Of a DNA stretch of 64,000 nucleotides, positions 12,401 to 24,400 are shown piece by piece. Source of the DNA: Burkholderiales bacterium (GTDB lineage Bacteria > Pseudomonadota > Gammaproteobacteria > Burkholderiales > Burkholderiaceae_C); NCBI GenBank assembly GCA_947464185.1, contig CANHVY010000007.1:1-64000 (forward strand), read 5' to 3'. The notes below the pieces were generated by a model. It was not told the origin of the DNA. It did no database searches and saw only the letters and a list, made by a program, of their open reading frames with translations. Positions within the stretch are counted from its first letter, which is position 1. Every line of letters starts with the position of its first letter. The translations under genes and the position numbers were made by a program.

Positions 12401-15400
12401 CAGTACCACACGCTGCCCTCGTAGACCTCATAGCCCAGCGCCTTGGCGACGACCTTTTTCTGCGCCAGGGTCAGGGCCCCGAACGCGGCCCCCGTCGTCG
12501 GCGCTCCTGCCGAGCCCCAGTACACGTTGGTGTTCTCGTAGTCCGTCAGCGGTCCCTGGCTGAAGGTGGTGCGCGTGACATCGCCAGGGGCGGCGTTGAA
12601 ATTGAAGAAGTTCTTTGGCAGCGGAATGGTGCGGGCAGGCGTGCTCGCATCGCCGTCGTGATCGAAACTCGTCTGGCCAGGCCCGTCCAGGTAAGCCGTG
12701 ATGACCCCACGCTGAGCCGCTGTCAGGTCTTGCCAACGGGCGTCCAGCGAAGGACGCAGCTTGCCCATGACAACATCCCGTTGGCCGGGAGTGAGGTTGG
12801 CATAGGCAAGCTGCGCCACGCGGGTCTGCTCGACGCGTGCTTCGTTCGCGTCCAGGGTGAGGGTGAAGGCAGGAGTGGACTGAGCGGTGGACAGATCCGA
12901 GCGCACGCGCAGCAGCTCGCCGTGGGCCTGGGCCGTGACCTTGGACGCGACAAGGGGCTGGGCATTGATCGCGTCGGCCAGGCGAAGCGCCACCGCGGCC
13001 CGCGTGGCAGCCTGGTTGGCCCCGACGTCGGAGGCCTGCACCGTCACCGCCACGCGCGTGCCGTTGATCGTGACGGCCAGCGTGGCACCTACGGTGTACT
13101 CGCCGGTCAGCACCAAGCGATCGACCTGCATGGGCGAGAACTCGATCCAGCGGTCGACCACGGCGCGCTGTGCTTCTGTCAGCGAAGCGTACGGGGTGCC
13201 CGACAGCGGCCGCGGCACCGAACCCCACTGGGTGGCCGACAGCGTGTTGCGGAAGTCGATGGTCGAGGCGTCGATCCAGGTCTGCAGCGGGATCTGCGCG
13301 TAATCGAAAGGCGCGCTCGCCCAGGTGTCCAGCGGGATGACCGAATGGTCGAACACATAGCCCAGGCTGCTGGCCACCACCATCTTCTGGGCCCCGGTCA
13401 GGCTGTCGAAGGTGGCGTTGGCGGCGGGCGCAGGCACGCCTGCGGCCTGCCAGTTGATCGCGGCGTTGCTGTAGTCAGGCCGCTCACCCTGGACGAAACT
13501 GGTGCGCAGTTCGATGGCCTTGATCTGGTTCAGCAGGGCCTGGCGCTTGACCGGGTCGGTTTCCTGCGCCAGCAGGGCCCTTAGGGGCTGGGCCTCCGCA
13601 GCGTTGGCCTTGTAGAAGATCAGCCCGTCGTGTTTCTCGTAACCGGTGGACGAGACCACCCCGCCCTGGGTCAGCGAGGTCCTGAAGGCGCCTGTGGTGG
13701 GGTTGTAGTAGCCGCCGTCCACGTAGGTGGTGTAGCCCAGGTGCAGTGCCAGCGCGTCGCGGGCCGCCTTGTTCAAGCTGGTGAAGGGCGCGTAGTCCTG
13801 CAAAGGGGTCAGCGCGGGGTTGGGTTGCAGGCCCACGATGGAACTGGACAGCAGCGTGCTCAGCGCAGGGCTGAGCGTCCCCGCTTTCAGCGCGACGAGC
13901 GCGGCCTGCAGATCGGCGGCACCCAGCGTGGAAATCGTGCGGCCGGGCAGCGTGTCGAAGTAGTCGGCGTAGGTGGAGAGTGTCTTGCCGGACTGGATGG
14001 TCAACGTACCGGCGGCCGTGACGGAGCCGGCGATGTTGAGTTCGCCCGTGGTGTTGATGGACAGGGTGGCATCGGCACCGGTCTTCACAGGCACCGGGGT
14101 GGCGCCGACCATGTCGAAACGCGCGCCCGACGTGACCGCACTGCCGCTGTTGAGGTGGATGTAGGTGGTGGCCGACAGCTCGATCTTGGCCCGGTCGCTT
14201 CGGGCGACGATGGCTGCACCTTCAAGCACCGTCAGGCCAGTGCCGGCGATGACCTTCACCCAGGAGTCTGCTCCGCGCGCCTCGATCGTCGTGGCGCTCA
14301 AGATCGCATGGCTGGTCGTGATCTCCACCCGGCTGCCAGCGTTCAGGGACTGGACGCTGCTACCCTTGTCAGCCGACAGGCTGATCAGGCCCGCTCGAGA
14401 AGTGAGCATCGCGTCGACGCCGGTGCTGCCGGTGACGTCGATGTCCACCAGTTCGTCACCCTTGATCCAGCCGGAAATCTGGATCTGTTCGGTGACGTTC
14501 ACTAAGGCGCGCTTCGCCGTGATGCCGGAGTCGGCAGGGCCCAGGGCATCCTGCACGTTCTGGCGCTGCACCTCCAGCAGGTGCGCAGACAGCGTCAGCG
14601 TATCGGTCGACTGCAGGTCGCCCATCACGTTGATGCGGTAGGCCTGCAGCGTGGCGGGGTCGGTGAAGCGCGACAGGAAGTTGAAGATGCCCACCGCCTT
14701 GTTCTCGACGTCGCCCACACTCATCAGCACGCCAGGGGCACGGTGACCGATCGTGATCGCGCTGAATCCATCGGCCAGGGCGGACAGGTCTCCCATGCCG
14801 AGGTCGAAGGTGCCGGTGGCGCCGTTGCGCGACAGGTCACGCCCGAAGGTGCTCTGGCCGGCAGCGCCGATGCGGTAGTCCTGCGCGGCGTCCTTGGCGC
14901 GCAGCGTCAGCGTCCCGGTGCCACCCACGCGGTCGTCGCCCGAGACGAAGTCGACATCGTCGGCCAAGATGCTGATCGCGCCCCCGCCGGCCGCCGTGGA
15001 CAGCACGCCGCTGCGCAAGGTCAGCAGAGATTCGCGCTTGGCGAGTTCGACGTCGATGCTGCCGGCAGCGGCGTACAGGCCGCCGTTGGTCCGGTTGTCG
15101 GCCACGATGTCGAGGTCATCGACCTCGCGCACGACGATGTCGCGCTCGGCGGCCACGCCCCCCGTGAGCGTGTTGACGACGGTGAGTTCCGCCACCGTAG
15201 TGTTGATCGTGCCCTTGATGCCCTTCGCCTGCAGGCTCAGCAGCGCCTGCGGCGCGTGGAAGGTGGCGCCCGTCACGTCCAGCACGCCCGCGGCGTCCAG
15301 CGCCAGGTCGGTGGCGCCCCAGCTCGCGCCGCTGCCGGTGAGGACATTGGTGGTGGCGGCGTTGTCGCGCACCTCGATGCGGTCCAGCGCATCGGTGAAG

Positions 15401-18400
15401 TCGATGGTACGGGCACCCTGGACGAACTGGTGGTCATTCAGCCGGATGGGCTGGTCAGCCGTGCTGCTGATGGGCGACAACTCCAGCCGGTCAGTGCCGC
15501 TGCCGCCCGTCACCTCCAGGCGGCCGCCTCCGCTGACGAGCAGCAGGTTGTCGCCCTCGCCTGTGTCCACGAAGGACTCGCCCGTGCCGATGTAGATGGT
15601 GTCATTGCCGCCACCGCCGAACACGGTGTCGGAGCCCGAGCCCATGTCGATGATCTCGGCCGTGCCGCCGCCGACAAAACGGTCGTTGCCCTCACCGCCC
15701 TCGTAGCTTATGCCCGCCACCGAGCCGCCCTGGAAGACGTCGTTGCCGGCCCCGCCCTTGATGACGCTGCCAGCCGCGCCCCCAAAGATGTTGAAGTTGT
15801 CCTTGCCGTCGCCGCCGTCGAAGTCGAGCACGGCCTTCACGCCCTCGCCGACGTAGATCGAATCGCTGCCCTTGCCGCCGCGGGCCACGATACGGTTCAC
15901 GCCGTAGTGCTTGACCTGCTCGCCGAGGGACTCGACCGTGATGCTGCCATCGGCGTTGGAAAGGATGGTGTAGGCCTCGTTGACGGTGTCGTCGTAGAGG
16001 TCACCCCCGCCGTAGCGCCCGGAGGTGTCGCCCGAGTTCAGGTACAGGGTGTCGCCATCCTGGCGCGTGATCACGGGACGCGGGCCGAAGCTCCACAGGT
16101 GGCTGCCCGACACGGTGACACCCATCACCGTGACGCTGGCGGCCATGTAGGCGCTGATCGGGGTGAGGTCGATCGCGGCGCTGAAGCCTGCGAGGGTGAT
16201 GTCGATCTCGAACAAGCCGAGGTCGATCTCGAAGTCCAGCGAGCCATAGGCGCTGCCCGCAAAGCGCGGCTGGCTGCTGAACAGGATGCTCATCCCGGCT
16301 TCCAGACGCAGCGGCCCGAGCTTGATGTCAAGTTTGGCCGAGCCGCTGATCAGGAAATCGCCATCGGACTCGATGAAGCCCTCGACGTTGATGACCAGAA
16401 AGCCGAAGAAATCCAGCGTGCCCTTGAAGTCCAGACGGAAGACCTCGTCGACGATCTCGATGCCGCCTTCAAGCGCCACCTCGAAGGCCAGCACCTTCAG
16501 CTTGCCCTTGATCTCGAGGTCGAACAGGGTGTTGGCGGCGATCGTGTACGTCTTGCCGCCGCTGTCCGGCAGCGTGGTGTAGGCGCTGCCGCGTGTGTTG
16601 ATCTGCAACGTGGCGTCGGCGAAAATGCCCAGTTGCGACACGCCGAACTCGAGCTTCGTCTGCACTCTCAGCGCGAAGAAGGGCGTGGTGCCGTCGACGC
16701 CGAAGGCGGCGGCGCCGGCGACCTTGATCTCACCGAAGTCGCTCAGGTCCAGCGTCAAGTCCATGGCAGCCTGCACGCCAGTCTTGTCGATCAGCAGGTC
16801 CACCGCGCCGCGCAGCTCGATCGGGCCCACCTCGATGGACGCCTTGCCCGAGATGCGCAGGGTCTGGGCAGCGACGCTCACCTCCGACGGCTTGCCCTGC
16901 GGGTCGAAGAAGGTACCGGTCACCGGGTCGCGCCCGCGCACCTTCTGCGTCGCGGAGGTGGTGTTGATCTGCAGCAGGAAGCTGCCGCTGACCGAGAAAA
17001 TGTCCCCGCCGTCGATGATGGTGGAACTGGGGTTGTTGCCGCCCACCTCCAACGCGCCGTAGATGCCCGTCTGGTTGGCGCCGCTCGTGTTCGTGTCGAT
17101 CACCAGCCCCAGCGTGCCGGCCACACCCAAGGGTTCGAGAAGCGGCAGGTCCAGGGTGGCGGTGACGCCCAGTTCCAGCACCACGCTCGTCTGGACCTTG
17201 GCCACGATGACCGAGAAGTCGCCCTTGAGGTCCAGCGCGCCATCGAACAGCTCCAGGCTGCCCTTGCCCGTGAGGGCGGCGTACATGCCCGTCCAGGAAG
17301 CGTCCTTGCCCGGCGGGAAGGCTCCGATGGTGAACTGCCAGCGTTCGTCGACCGTCGGCGTAGACGGGTTATCGGGGCCGAAGTCGGTCGACGGGCCCCT
17401 GAAGACCTCGGGAACGTCGTAGACGATGAGCTTGCCGAAGGTGTTCAAACTGAGGTCGAGCTCGGCGTCGAGCTTGGCCACCGGGCCCAAGTCCAGGTCC
17501 GCCTGCATGTTCATGCGCAGCGCTACCCCACCCTGGTTGATGACGAGCAGGCCCGTAGCTTGTCGTCGCAGATTGAAGCCGTCGGGGCCGACCTGGACTT
17601 GCACGTTGGCAAAGGCGGTAAGGCCGTCCTTGTCGCTGAGGCGGAAGTCGAGCTGCCCATCCAGCGAGACCAACCCAAACAGCTCCACCTCCATCGCGCC
17701 GAACAAACGCAGGAACTGCGAGCTGTAGTTCAGTACGACCGGCTCGCGCGGGTTTCCGGTGTCGATCGCGTAGCCCGGCCGCGTCACACCCGGCGCGTCA
17801 TCGGGGTGCGTCCAGGTGCTCTTGCTGAAGTCGATCGTCGTCAAACTCACCGTAACCGACAGGTTCGGGTCGTAGGAGACCGTGCCCGCAGCCTCGTCGC
17901 GCACGAACTGACCCATGCCGAGCGAGAAGCGCGCCCCGGTGTTGATCTCGATAGCCAAATCCCGCGCCTCGAGAGTGGCGCCAGGCACGCCGACAAGGCC
18001 GATCTTCTGCACCGTGGCTCGGCCGCCGAGGTAAAGGCCAAAGTCTACGCCCGTGGCGCTGAAACGCGACTCCTTGGCCAGCACGAGGCCGAGGTCGAGA
18101 TCCTCGATGGCCAGGCCGACGGCGCCTGTGTTGCGAACGGTGTCCTTCTCGTCGATACGGCCGTCGTTGTTGTTGTCGTAAAAGTAACCCTTGCCGCCAA
18201 AGGGGATGCCGATGAAGCCGTAGGCATCGTTGATGCCCACCGCCAACGAGGTGACCTGGGTTGTCACGCCGTTGGACAGCGTGACGCTCTCGCTCCCCTT
18301 CTTGGTCAGCGACATCGACGCCGACAACTGCAGGAAGCCGGCGAGGTTGATCTCCGCGTAACCGATCTTGGCCTGCACGATCTCCTCGTCGAAATCGATG

Positions 18401-21400
18401 AAGACCATGTTGTCGCCGCCGGCCGGCAGCGCGAAGCCCGCAGTGTCAATGCGGCCGTTCTGGTTGCGGTCCTCGCCCGCGTCGATCACGCCGTCGCCGT
18501 CCTTGTCCTCGGTGTAGTCGCGGAAGGAGGCGCTGCGCTGGAAGTTGATGGACGGCGGGCCGAAGAGTTGCAATGCAGCGTTGACCGGGCCAGGGGCCTT
18601 CCCGAGCACGAAGGTGTTGATGTTGACCTCAACGTCCTCGGCCTGCACTTCAAGGATGTCTTCTTCCACGCCGACCAGCGAAGCGGAACCGATGCTAGCC
18701 TTGGCTGCGATGAACCTCGGATCGAACTTCCCGATGCCCGGCACGAAGTCCAGCAGCGTGGGCGTCATGATCGCAAGGCCGAAGTCGACGTCTGTCACCT
18801 GAACGCCGACCGCAGCCTCGTTGACGAAGTCGGGGATACCGTCCGGCGCGTCGGTGCCCGGCGTGCCGGTCAAGTCAGGGCCGTAGCGGTACGGGCCGCC
18901 GATGCCGGCAAAACCGGTCAGGTTGGCGCCGCCCAAGGTGAGCGCTCTGACCTGCACGTCGTCCACGTACCGGCCCAGCGGGGCACCGATGGGGGTGCCG
19001 ATGCTCTGCAACAGCGGTGCCAGGCCACCGGTGTCGATGCTGATGTCGTACACCTCTCCCTTGCGGAAGGCCAGCGAGCCCTGCAGGTGCAGGAAGTCGG
19101 CGACGACGATCTGCGCGAAGCCGATGTCCAGGCCCATCAGTTCGCGGCCGTCGAAATCGAGCCGCACTGGCGTGCCGCCGGTGGGGATGACCAGACCCTT
19201 GTTCGGGCCGGTACCGATGCTGGAGTACACCGGCATCGCCCTCAGCAGGCCGTTCATAGCCTTACCGCCGGTGTTGGCCTCGACCGTGATGTCTTTTGCG
19301 ACGAGATCCAGCACGTCGCCCAGGCCATAGACGCCAAGCTCGTCAGCCTTGGCTTTCAGTGAGAAGACCTTCTCTGCCTTGTACCACTTGGGCAGATCGG
19401 CCTGGAAGGACCCGATGGCGAGGTCCAGGTCCTGCATGCCGAAGCCGAGCAGGCCCGACTGACCGGACAGGGACTTGCTGAAATCCGGCTTACCCAGGCC
19501 GACGAAGACGTCTATGTCGCTGCCGCCAAAGCTCACGCCCTTGAACTTGACCCCCGACAGCGTGGAGTAGTCGGCCGACAGGCCGCCGAACATCTTCAGG
19601 CCGTCGATGATGGTGTTGGCGGTGGGGCCGAGCAGCGCCTCGATCAGCTGCAACTGGCTCGGCAGGCCCGTACTCATGTCGGCCGTGAAAGTCTGCCCCA
19701 GATTGAGCTTGAAATCGCCCTGCAGGTGGACGAAGCCATCGAGACTGACGCTCAGGTTGGGCAGGTCGATCGAGCCGAACACGCCATTGATGCCGATCTG
19801 CAGGTCAATGTTCTGGAGGAACTTCAGCCCGTCGCGCAGCCACTGCGGCGTCGTCAAGGACAGGTCCGGGATCAGCCCGGTCAGGCTCTTCAGGCTGATC
19901 GTCGGGAACAGGCCATTGAAGCTCGGTGCCGGCAGGTTCAACCCGAGCGAGAAACTCGGCAGAGTGAACTTCGGGAACTCGATGTCCGGGAAGGACAGTG
20001 CGAAGGTGGGGAGCGCCGCGAACAGTCCGTGCAGCTTGGTCAGGTCGATCGAAGGCAGGTTGGCGTTGATCGCCGGCAGTTTGAACAGCTCGAAGTCGGG
20101 GAAGGCCGGCAGATCAGGGAGTTGGAGGCCGGGGTAGTTCAGCTTGAAAGCCGGCCAATCCTTGAAGAGCTGCTCCAGCGCCGTGAGGCTGAACGCCGGC
20201 AGGTCGAAGTTGAAACCCGGCACACCGATGTCGGGCAGCGCGGGCAACGCAGGGAAGACGATGTCCGGGAAATTGAGCTTCCAGCCCGCCCAGCCCGCGA
20301 ACAACTTGCCCAGCGCCGGCAGACTCAGCTTCAGGTCGGGCAGGCCCAGGTTCAGGTCGGGCATGCCGAGCTCGAGCTTCCAGTCGAAGCTCGGCAACGT
20401 CGGCAGCGTCAAACCCGGCAGTGTGAAGCGAAAGGGCAGGTCCGGGAGCGCCGGCAGGCTCGGGAAGACGATATTCGGGAAGCGCAGTTGGAGCGAAGGC
20501 CAAAGCGCGATCAGCTTGCCCAGTTGCGGCAGCGTCAGGCTGGGCAGGTCCAGATTCAGATCGGGCACGCCCAGCACCGCGCTCCAGTCGAAGTTCGGCA
20601 CAGTGGGCAGCTTCAGCGTCGGCAGCGCGAACTTCAGGCCCGAGATCGACGGCAACTTGAACGTCAGACCCGAGAAGTCGGGCATCGGGAAGGCGGGCAG
20701 CGTCGGCAGGATGCTGCTGAAGCCGGGCAACTCGAAGGTGAAGTCGAAATCGTGGCTGATATCGAAGAGATCAAATATGCCGAGCTTGGCCTCGACCCGC
20801 ACACCAAAGATGTTCTTGTCGAAGTCCAGCACCATCTTCTGACCGGTGCTGCCCACGGGTATGTGCCAAGCTCCGCCCTCGAGCGTCTTGAAGTTGGCGA
20901 AGAAGCCAGGCACCGGGTAGCCCTGCGCGAAGGCGCCGTTCAGGCTGAGACTGATGTCGCTGCCCTGCAGAGTCAGGAACGGGTCCGTGCCGACCAGGCC
21001 AGCGAGGTCTGCCGTGGCCTCGAGCGCAAAGTACTTCAGGCCCGGGATCGCCAGGCCCGTGGTCGAAGCGGGGCTCAGCAGCGCGAGCGCGAAATCCAGG
21101 TCCTCGATGGTGAAACCGATGGCGTTCGGGTTGGCGGGGTCCTTCTCGTCGACGACACCGTCTTTGTTGGTGTCCGTCCGGTAGGGGCCCTTGATGCCGA
21201 CAAAGGCGTGGACGTCCATTCCAGCCACGACCAACGCATCGGCCGCGGTGATGATCTCCTTGGTGGGCACATTGAAGCCGACACGGTCCAGGCTGCGCTT
21301 CTGAAAAGCGAAGCCCCCCTCCAGGCTCACCAGGTTGGCCAACTTGGCGGTGGCATGGCCTACCGAGGCCTCGAGGATCAGGTTGTTGGACTTCAGCTTG

Positions 21401-24400
21401 ACCGAGGTGACCCCGGTGGCAATGTCGCGGCCCGCGACAAGCCCGCCGTCGGTGAAGTCGACGACGTGGCTGGCCTTGCTGCTCTGGTTGATCGCGACGT
21501 TGACGTCATCGAGGGTGAAAGTTATGAAGTCGCCCACGCCGACGAAGCTGACGCTGTCGGCATGGGCCGCGAGCGCGGTGAACTTCACACCCGCCACACC
21601 GCCCAGCGTGTTCAGCGGGGTGTTGCGCGCCTTGTACAGGCCGAGGCCAAAGTCCAGGTCGTCAATGACGAGGCCGATGGCGTCAGGGTTGACGGCGTCG
21701 TTGTTATCGACGTCACCGTCATTGTCAGTGTCGGTTCGGTAGGGCCCGTTAACACCAACGAAGGCCTTTACGCCACTGGCACCGACCTCGAAGCCATCGA
21801 CCTGGACGTTGCGCAGCAGCACCCCGCCAGGACCTTTAACCGCAAGCGGAGCAGGCTGACCCTTGGAAAACGCGAAGGCGCCCTGGACGTGGACGAAGTC
21901 AGAAATGCGCAACGTGGCCTGGGTGACCGAGGCGCCGATCGCGGCAGTCTCCATGTCCAGCAGGACCGGCGTGCCACCCGTCGGGACCTGATAGCCCCCA
22001 GTCCCGGAGAAGCTCTTCTTGAAATCCAGCGCCGCCGCCCCGCCCGAGGCCTGGTTCAGGCTGACATCGAGTCCAAGCGCAGAGAGTTGGAAGTCGGCAG
22101 GATCAAAACCGTACAGTGCCAGGGTGTTGGCACTGGCCTTCAGCGCTGTGTACTTGACGCCGCCCGCCTTGACCTGCAGCAGACCGAAGTTGATGTCCTC
22201 GGCGCCCAGACCGTAGAGCTTGTCGGCCTGGCGGGCAAAGGGCTTCTGTGCGTCAAGCCCACCGTCGGCATAGCCGACGAAGACGTCGACGGCGGCCCCG
22301 CCGATCGAGAAGCCCTCACCCATGGGCAGGTTGTTGTTGTTGGCGTTCTTCAGGCCGGTGAAGGAGCGCTGCTCGAAGCCGATCGCGCCGCGAGCGTAGA
22401 CAAAGTCCGAAATGCGCAGCACGGCCGTGCCGGCGTAGGCGCCCAGGCGCGAACCCTGGAAGTCAAGCCGTACCGGCGCGGCCCCAGTGGCCACGTCCAG
22501 GCCGCGTGGCCCGGCGAAATTCAGTTCCCGGCCGGCCGTACTCGAGCGGTTGTATTCGAGCTTCACGTCCGACACCGAGAGCTCGAAGTCTTGCGGGTCG
22601 AAGCCGTACGCGGCCATGTTCCCGGCACTGGCCTTCAGCGAGGTGTAGGACGTTCCCGCCGTGTCCTTCAGGCTCAGCAGGCCGAAGGTCAGCCCGTCGA
22701 CGCCGAAGCCGTACAGGCTGCTGGCCTGCTGGGCCAGGGTCTTGGTGCGGTCGATGCCGCTGGAGGCGTAACCGACGAAGGCCGTGATGCCACTGCCGCC
22801 GATGGCGAAGCCCTTGGCGCCGGTGACCTGCGTGGGAGTGCTGCCCGCGCGCAGCGTGTTGCCGTAGTTGGCGCGCTCGAAGCCGAAGGCACCGCTGAGG
22901 TAGACAAAGCTCGAGAGCTGCAGCGTAGCGTTGCCGGCGTAGACGCCGAAGCGCTCGCCGCCGCTGAAATCCAGGGTCACGCCTTCTGCGCCACCGAGTT
23001 GCAGCCCACCGCCAAAGGACGCGGCGAAGTTGATCGTCTTGCTCGCAGTGTCGGCCCGGTTGATCTCCAGGTTCAGGTCCTGCGCGGAAAGCTCGAAATC
23101 GTCACCGTCGAAGCCGTACAGGCTGGCATCGTCCATGCGCGCGCTGAGGGCGGTGTAACTCTGCCCGCCCGCCTTGATGATGGCCAGGCCGAAGTCCAGG
23201 CCTTCCACACCGAAGCCGTAGAAATCGTCCGCCTGCTCCGCAAAGGTCTTGGTCGTGTCGAAGCCGCCGTCGGCGTAGCCCACGAAAGCGTCGATGTCAC
23301 GCCCGGTGATGGCCATCATCGAGGTGGCCGAGACCTTGCTGCCATCGTTGCGTGTGAGCTGGCCGGTGGGCGTGTAGCGTTCGAAGCCGATGCGGCCGCT
23401 CAGGTAAACGAAATCCGACAGTTGCAGCGTGACATCGCCCTCGGCACGCAGCAATTCGCCCTGAGCGCCGACGAAGCCCAGTGTCACCGGGCTGGCAGCA
23501 CCGGTGGCCACCAGCATCGGCTGCGCCGAGAAGTCGACGACGACGTCGTTGGCCTTGGTGGCCTGATTCAGCTCGACCGCCAGGTTGCGCACGGTGGGCA
23601 GCAAGTCGGACAAGCCGACGAAGCCGACGCTGGTGGCCTGTGCGCTCAGCGCGGTCCAGCGGCGCGAGGTGTCGGCCTTGCTGGTCATCAGGGCCAGGCC
23701 GAAGGCCACGTCATCCAGCATCAACCCGATCGCATCGGACGTGCCTGCGCCCACCCCAGCGAAGATGTCGACCGACGAGCCGCCCAGAGCGAGCAGATCG
23801 ACCTCGACCTTGTCGCCGGTGGCCTGACCGGTCTTCTTGGCGAGCGTCACCGTTTCGGTGCGCTTCTCTACCGCGACGCTGCCCTCGACGCGGACGAAGC
23901 CGAACAAGTCGATCAGCAGCGAGCCACTGGCCCGCAGCAGTTCGCCCTGTTGGCCCGCGAGGCTGAAGGCGAGCGGGCCGGCGGAGCCTGTGACCACCGA
24001 CAGGTTGGTGGCGCCCGGAGCGTAGTCGACCACCGTCGTCGCAGTACCGCCGGCCTGGTTGACCGCCAGCGTGATGCCGGTGGCCGAGACCACCATGTCG
24101 CTGCCCAGGCCGACGAATCCGGCCGAGCCGGCCGTGGCCTGCAGCGTGGTCCAGGTGCGAGCCGTGGGCGCGGGGTCGCCATCGGCCTTCTCGCTCAGCA
24201 GCGCCAGGCCGAATCGCACATTTGACAGTTGCAGGCCCAGGGCATCGCTCGTGCCGCCATTCAGGCCGGCGAACAGGTTCAGCCCTTCGCCGCCCACAGA
24301 CAGCAGGTCTACGTTCACCTTCTCGCCCGTGGTCTGCCCTCCCGTGCGCGCCAGAGTGACCTGGGTGCTGCTCTTCTCGAAAGCCAGGTTGCCGGTGACC

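Larger units (their letters stand above)
2500..15000 (-). other. Long haemagglutinin-like beta-repeat region of the giant protein
   Basis: Translation gives short, irregular beta-strand repeats rich in Gly, Val, Thr and Ala, for example INAGGNVRLSGRVAAAEAV near 4,860-4,960. This resembles filamentous-haemagglutinin or parallel beta-helix adhesins. Copies of the IDLTGV-type unit and the LTxxQ repeats are embedded in it. Boundaries are approximate and the fold is inferred from composition and periodicity only. Confidence 0.6.
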
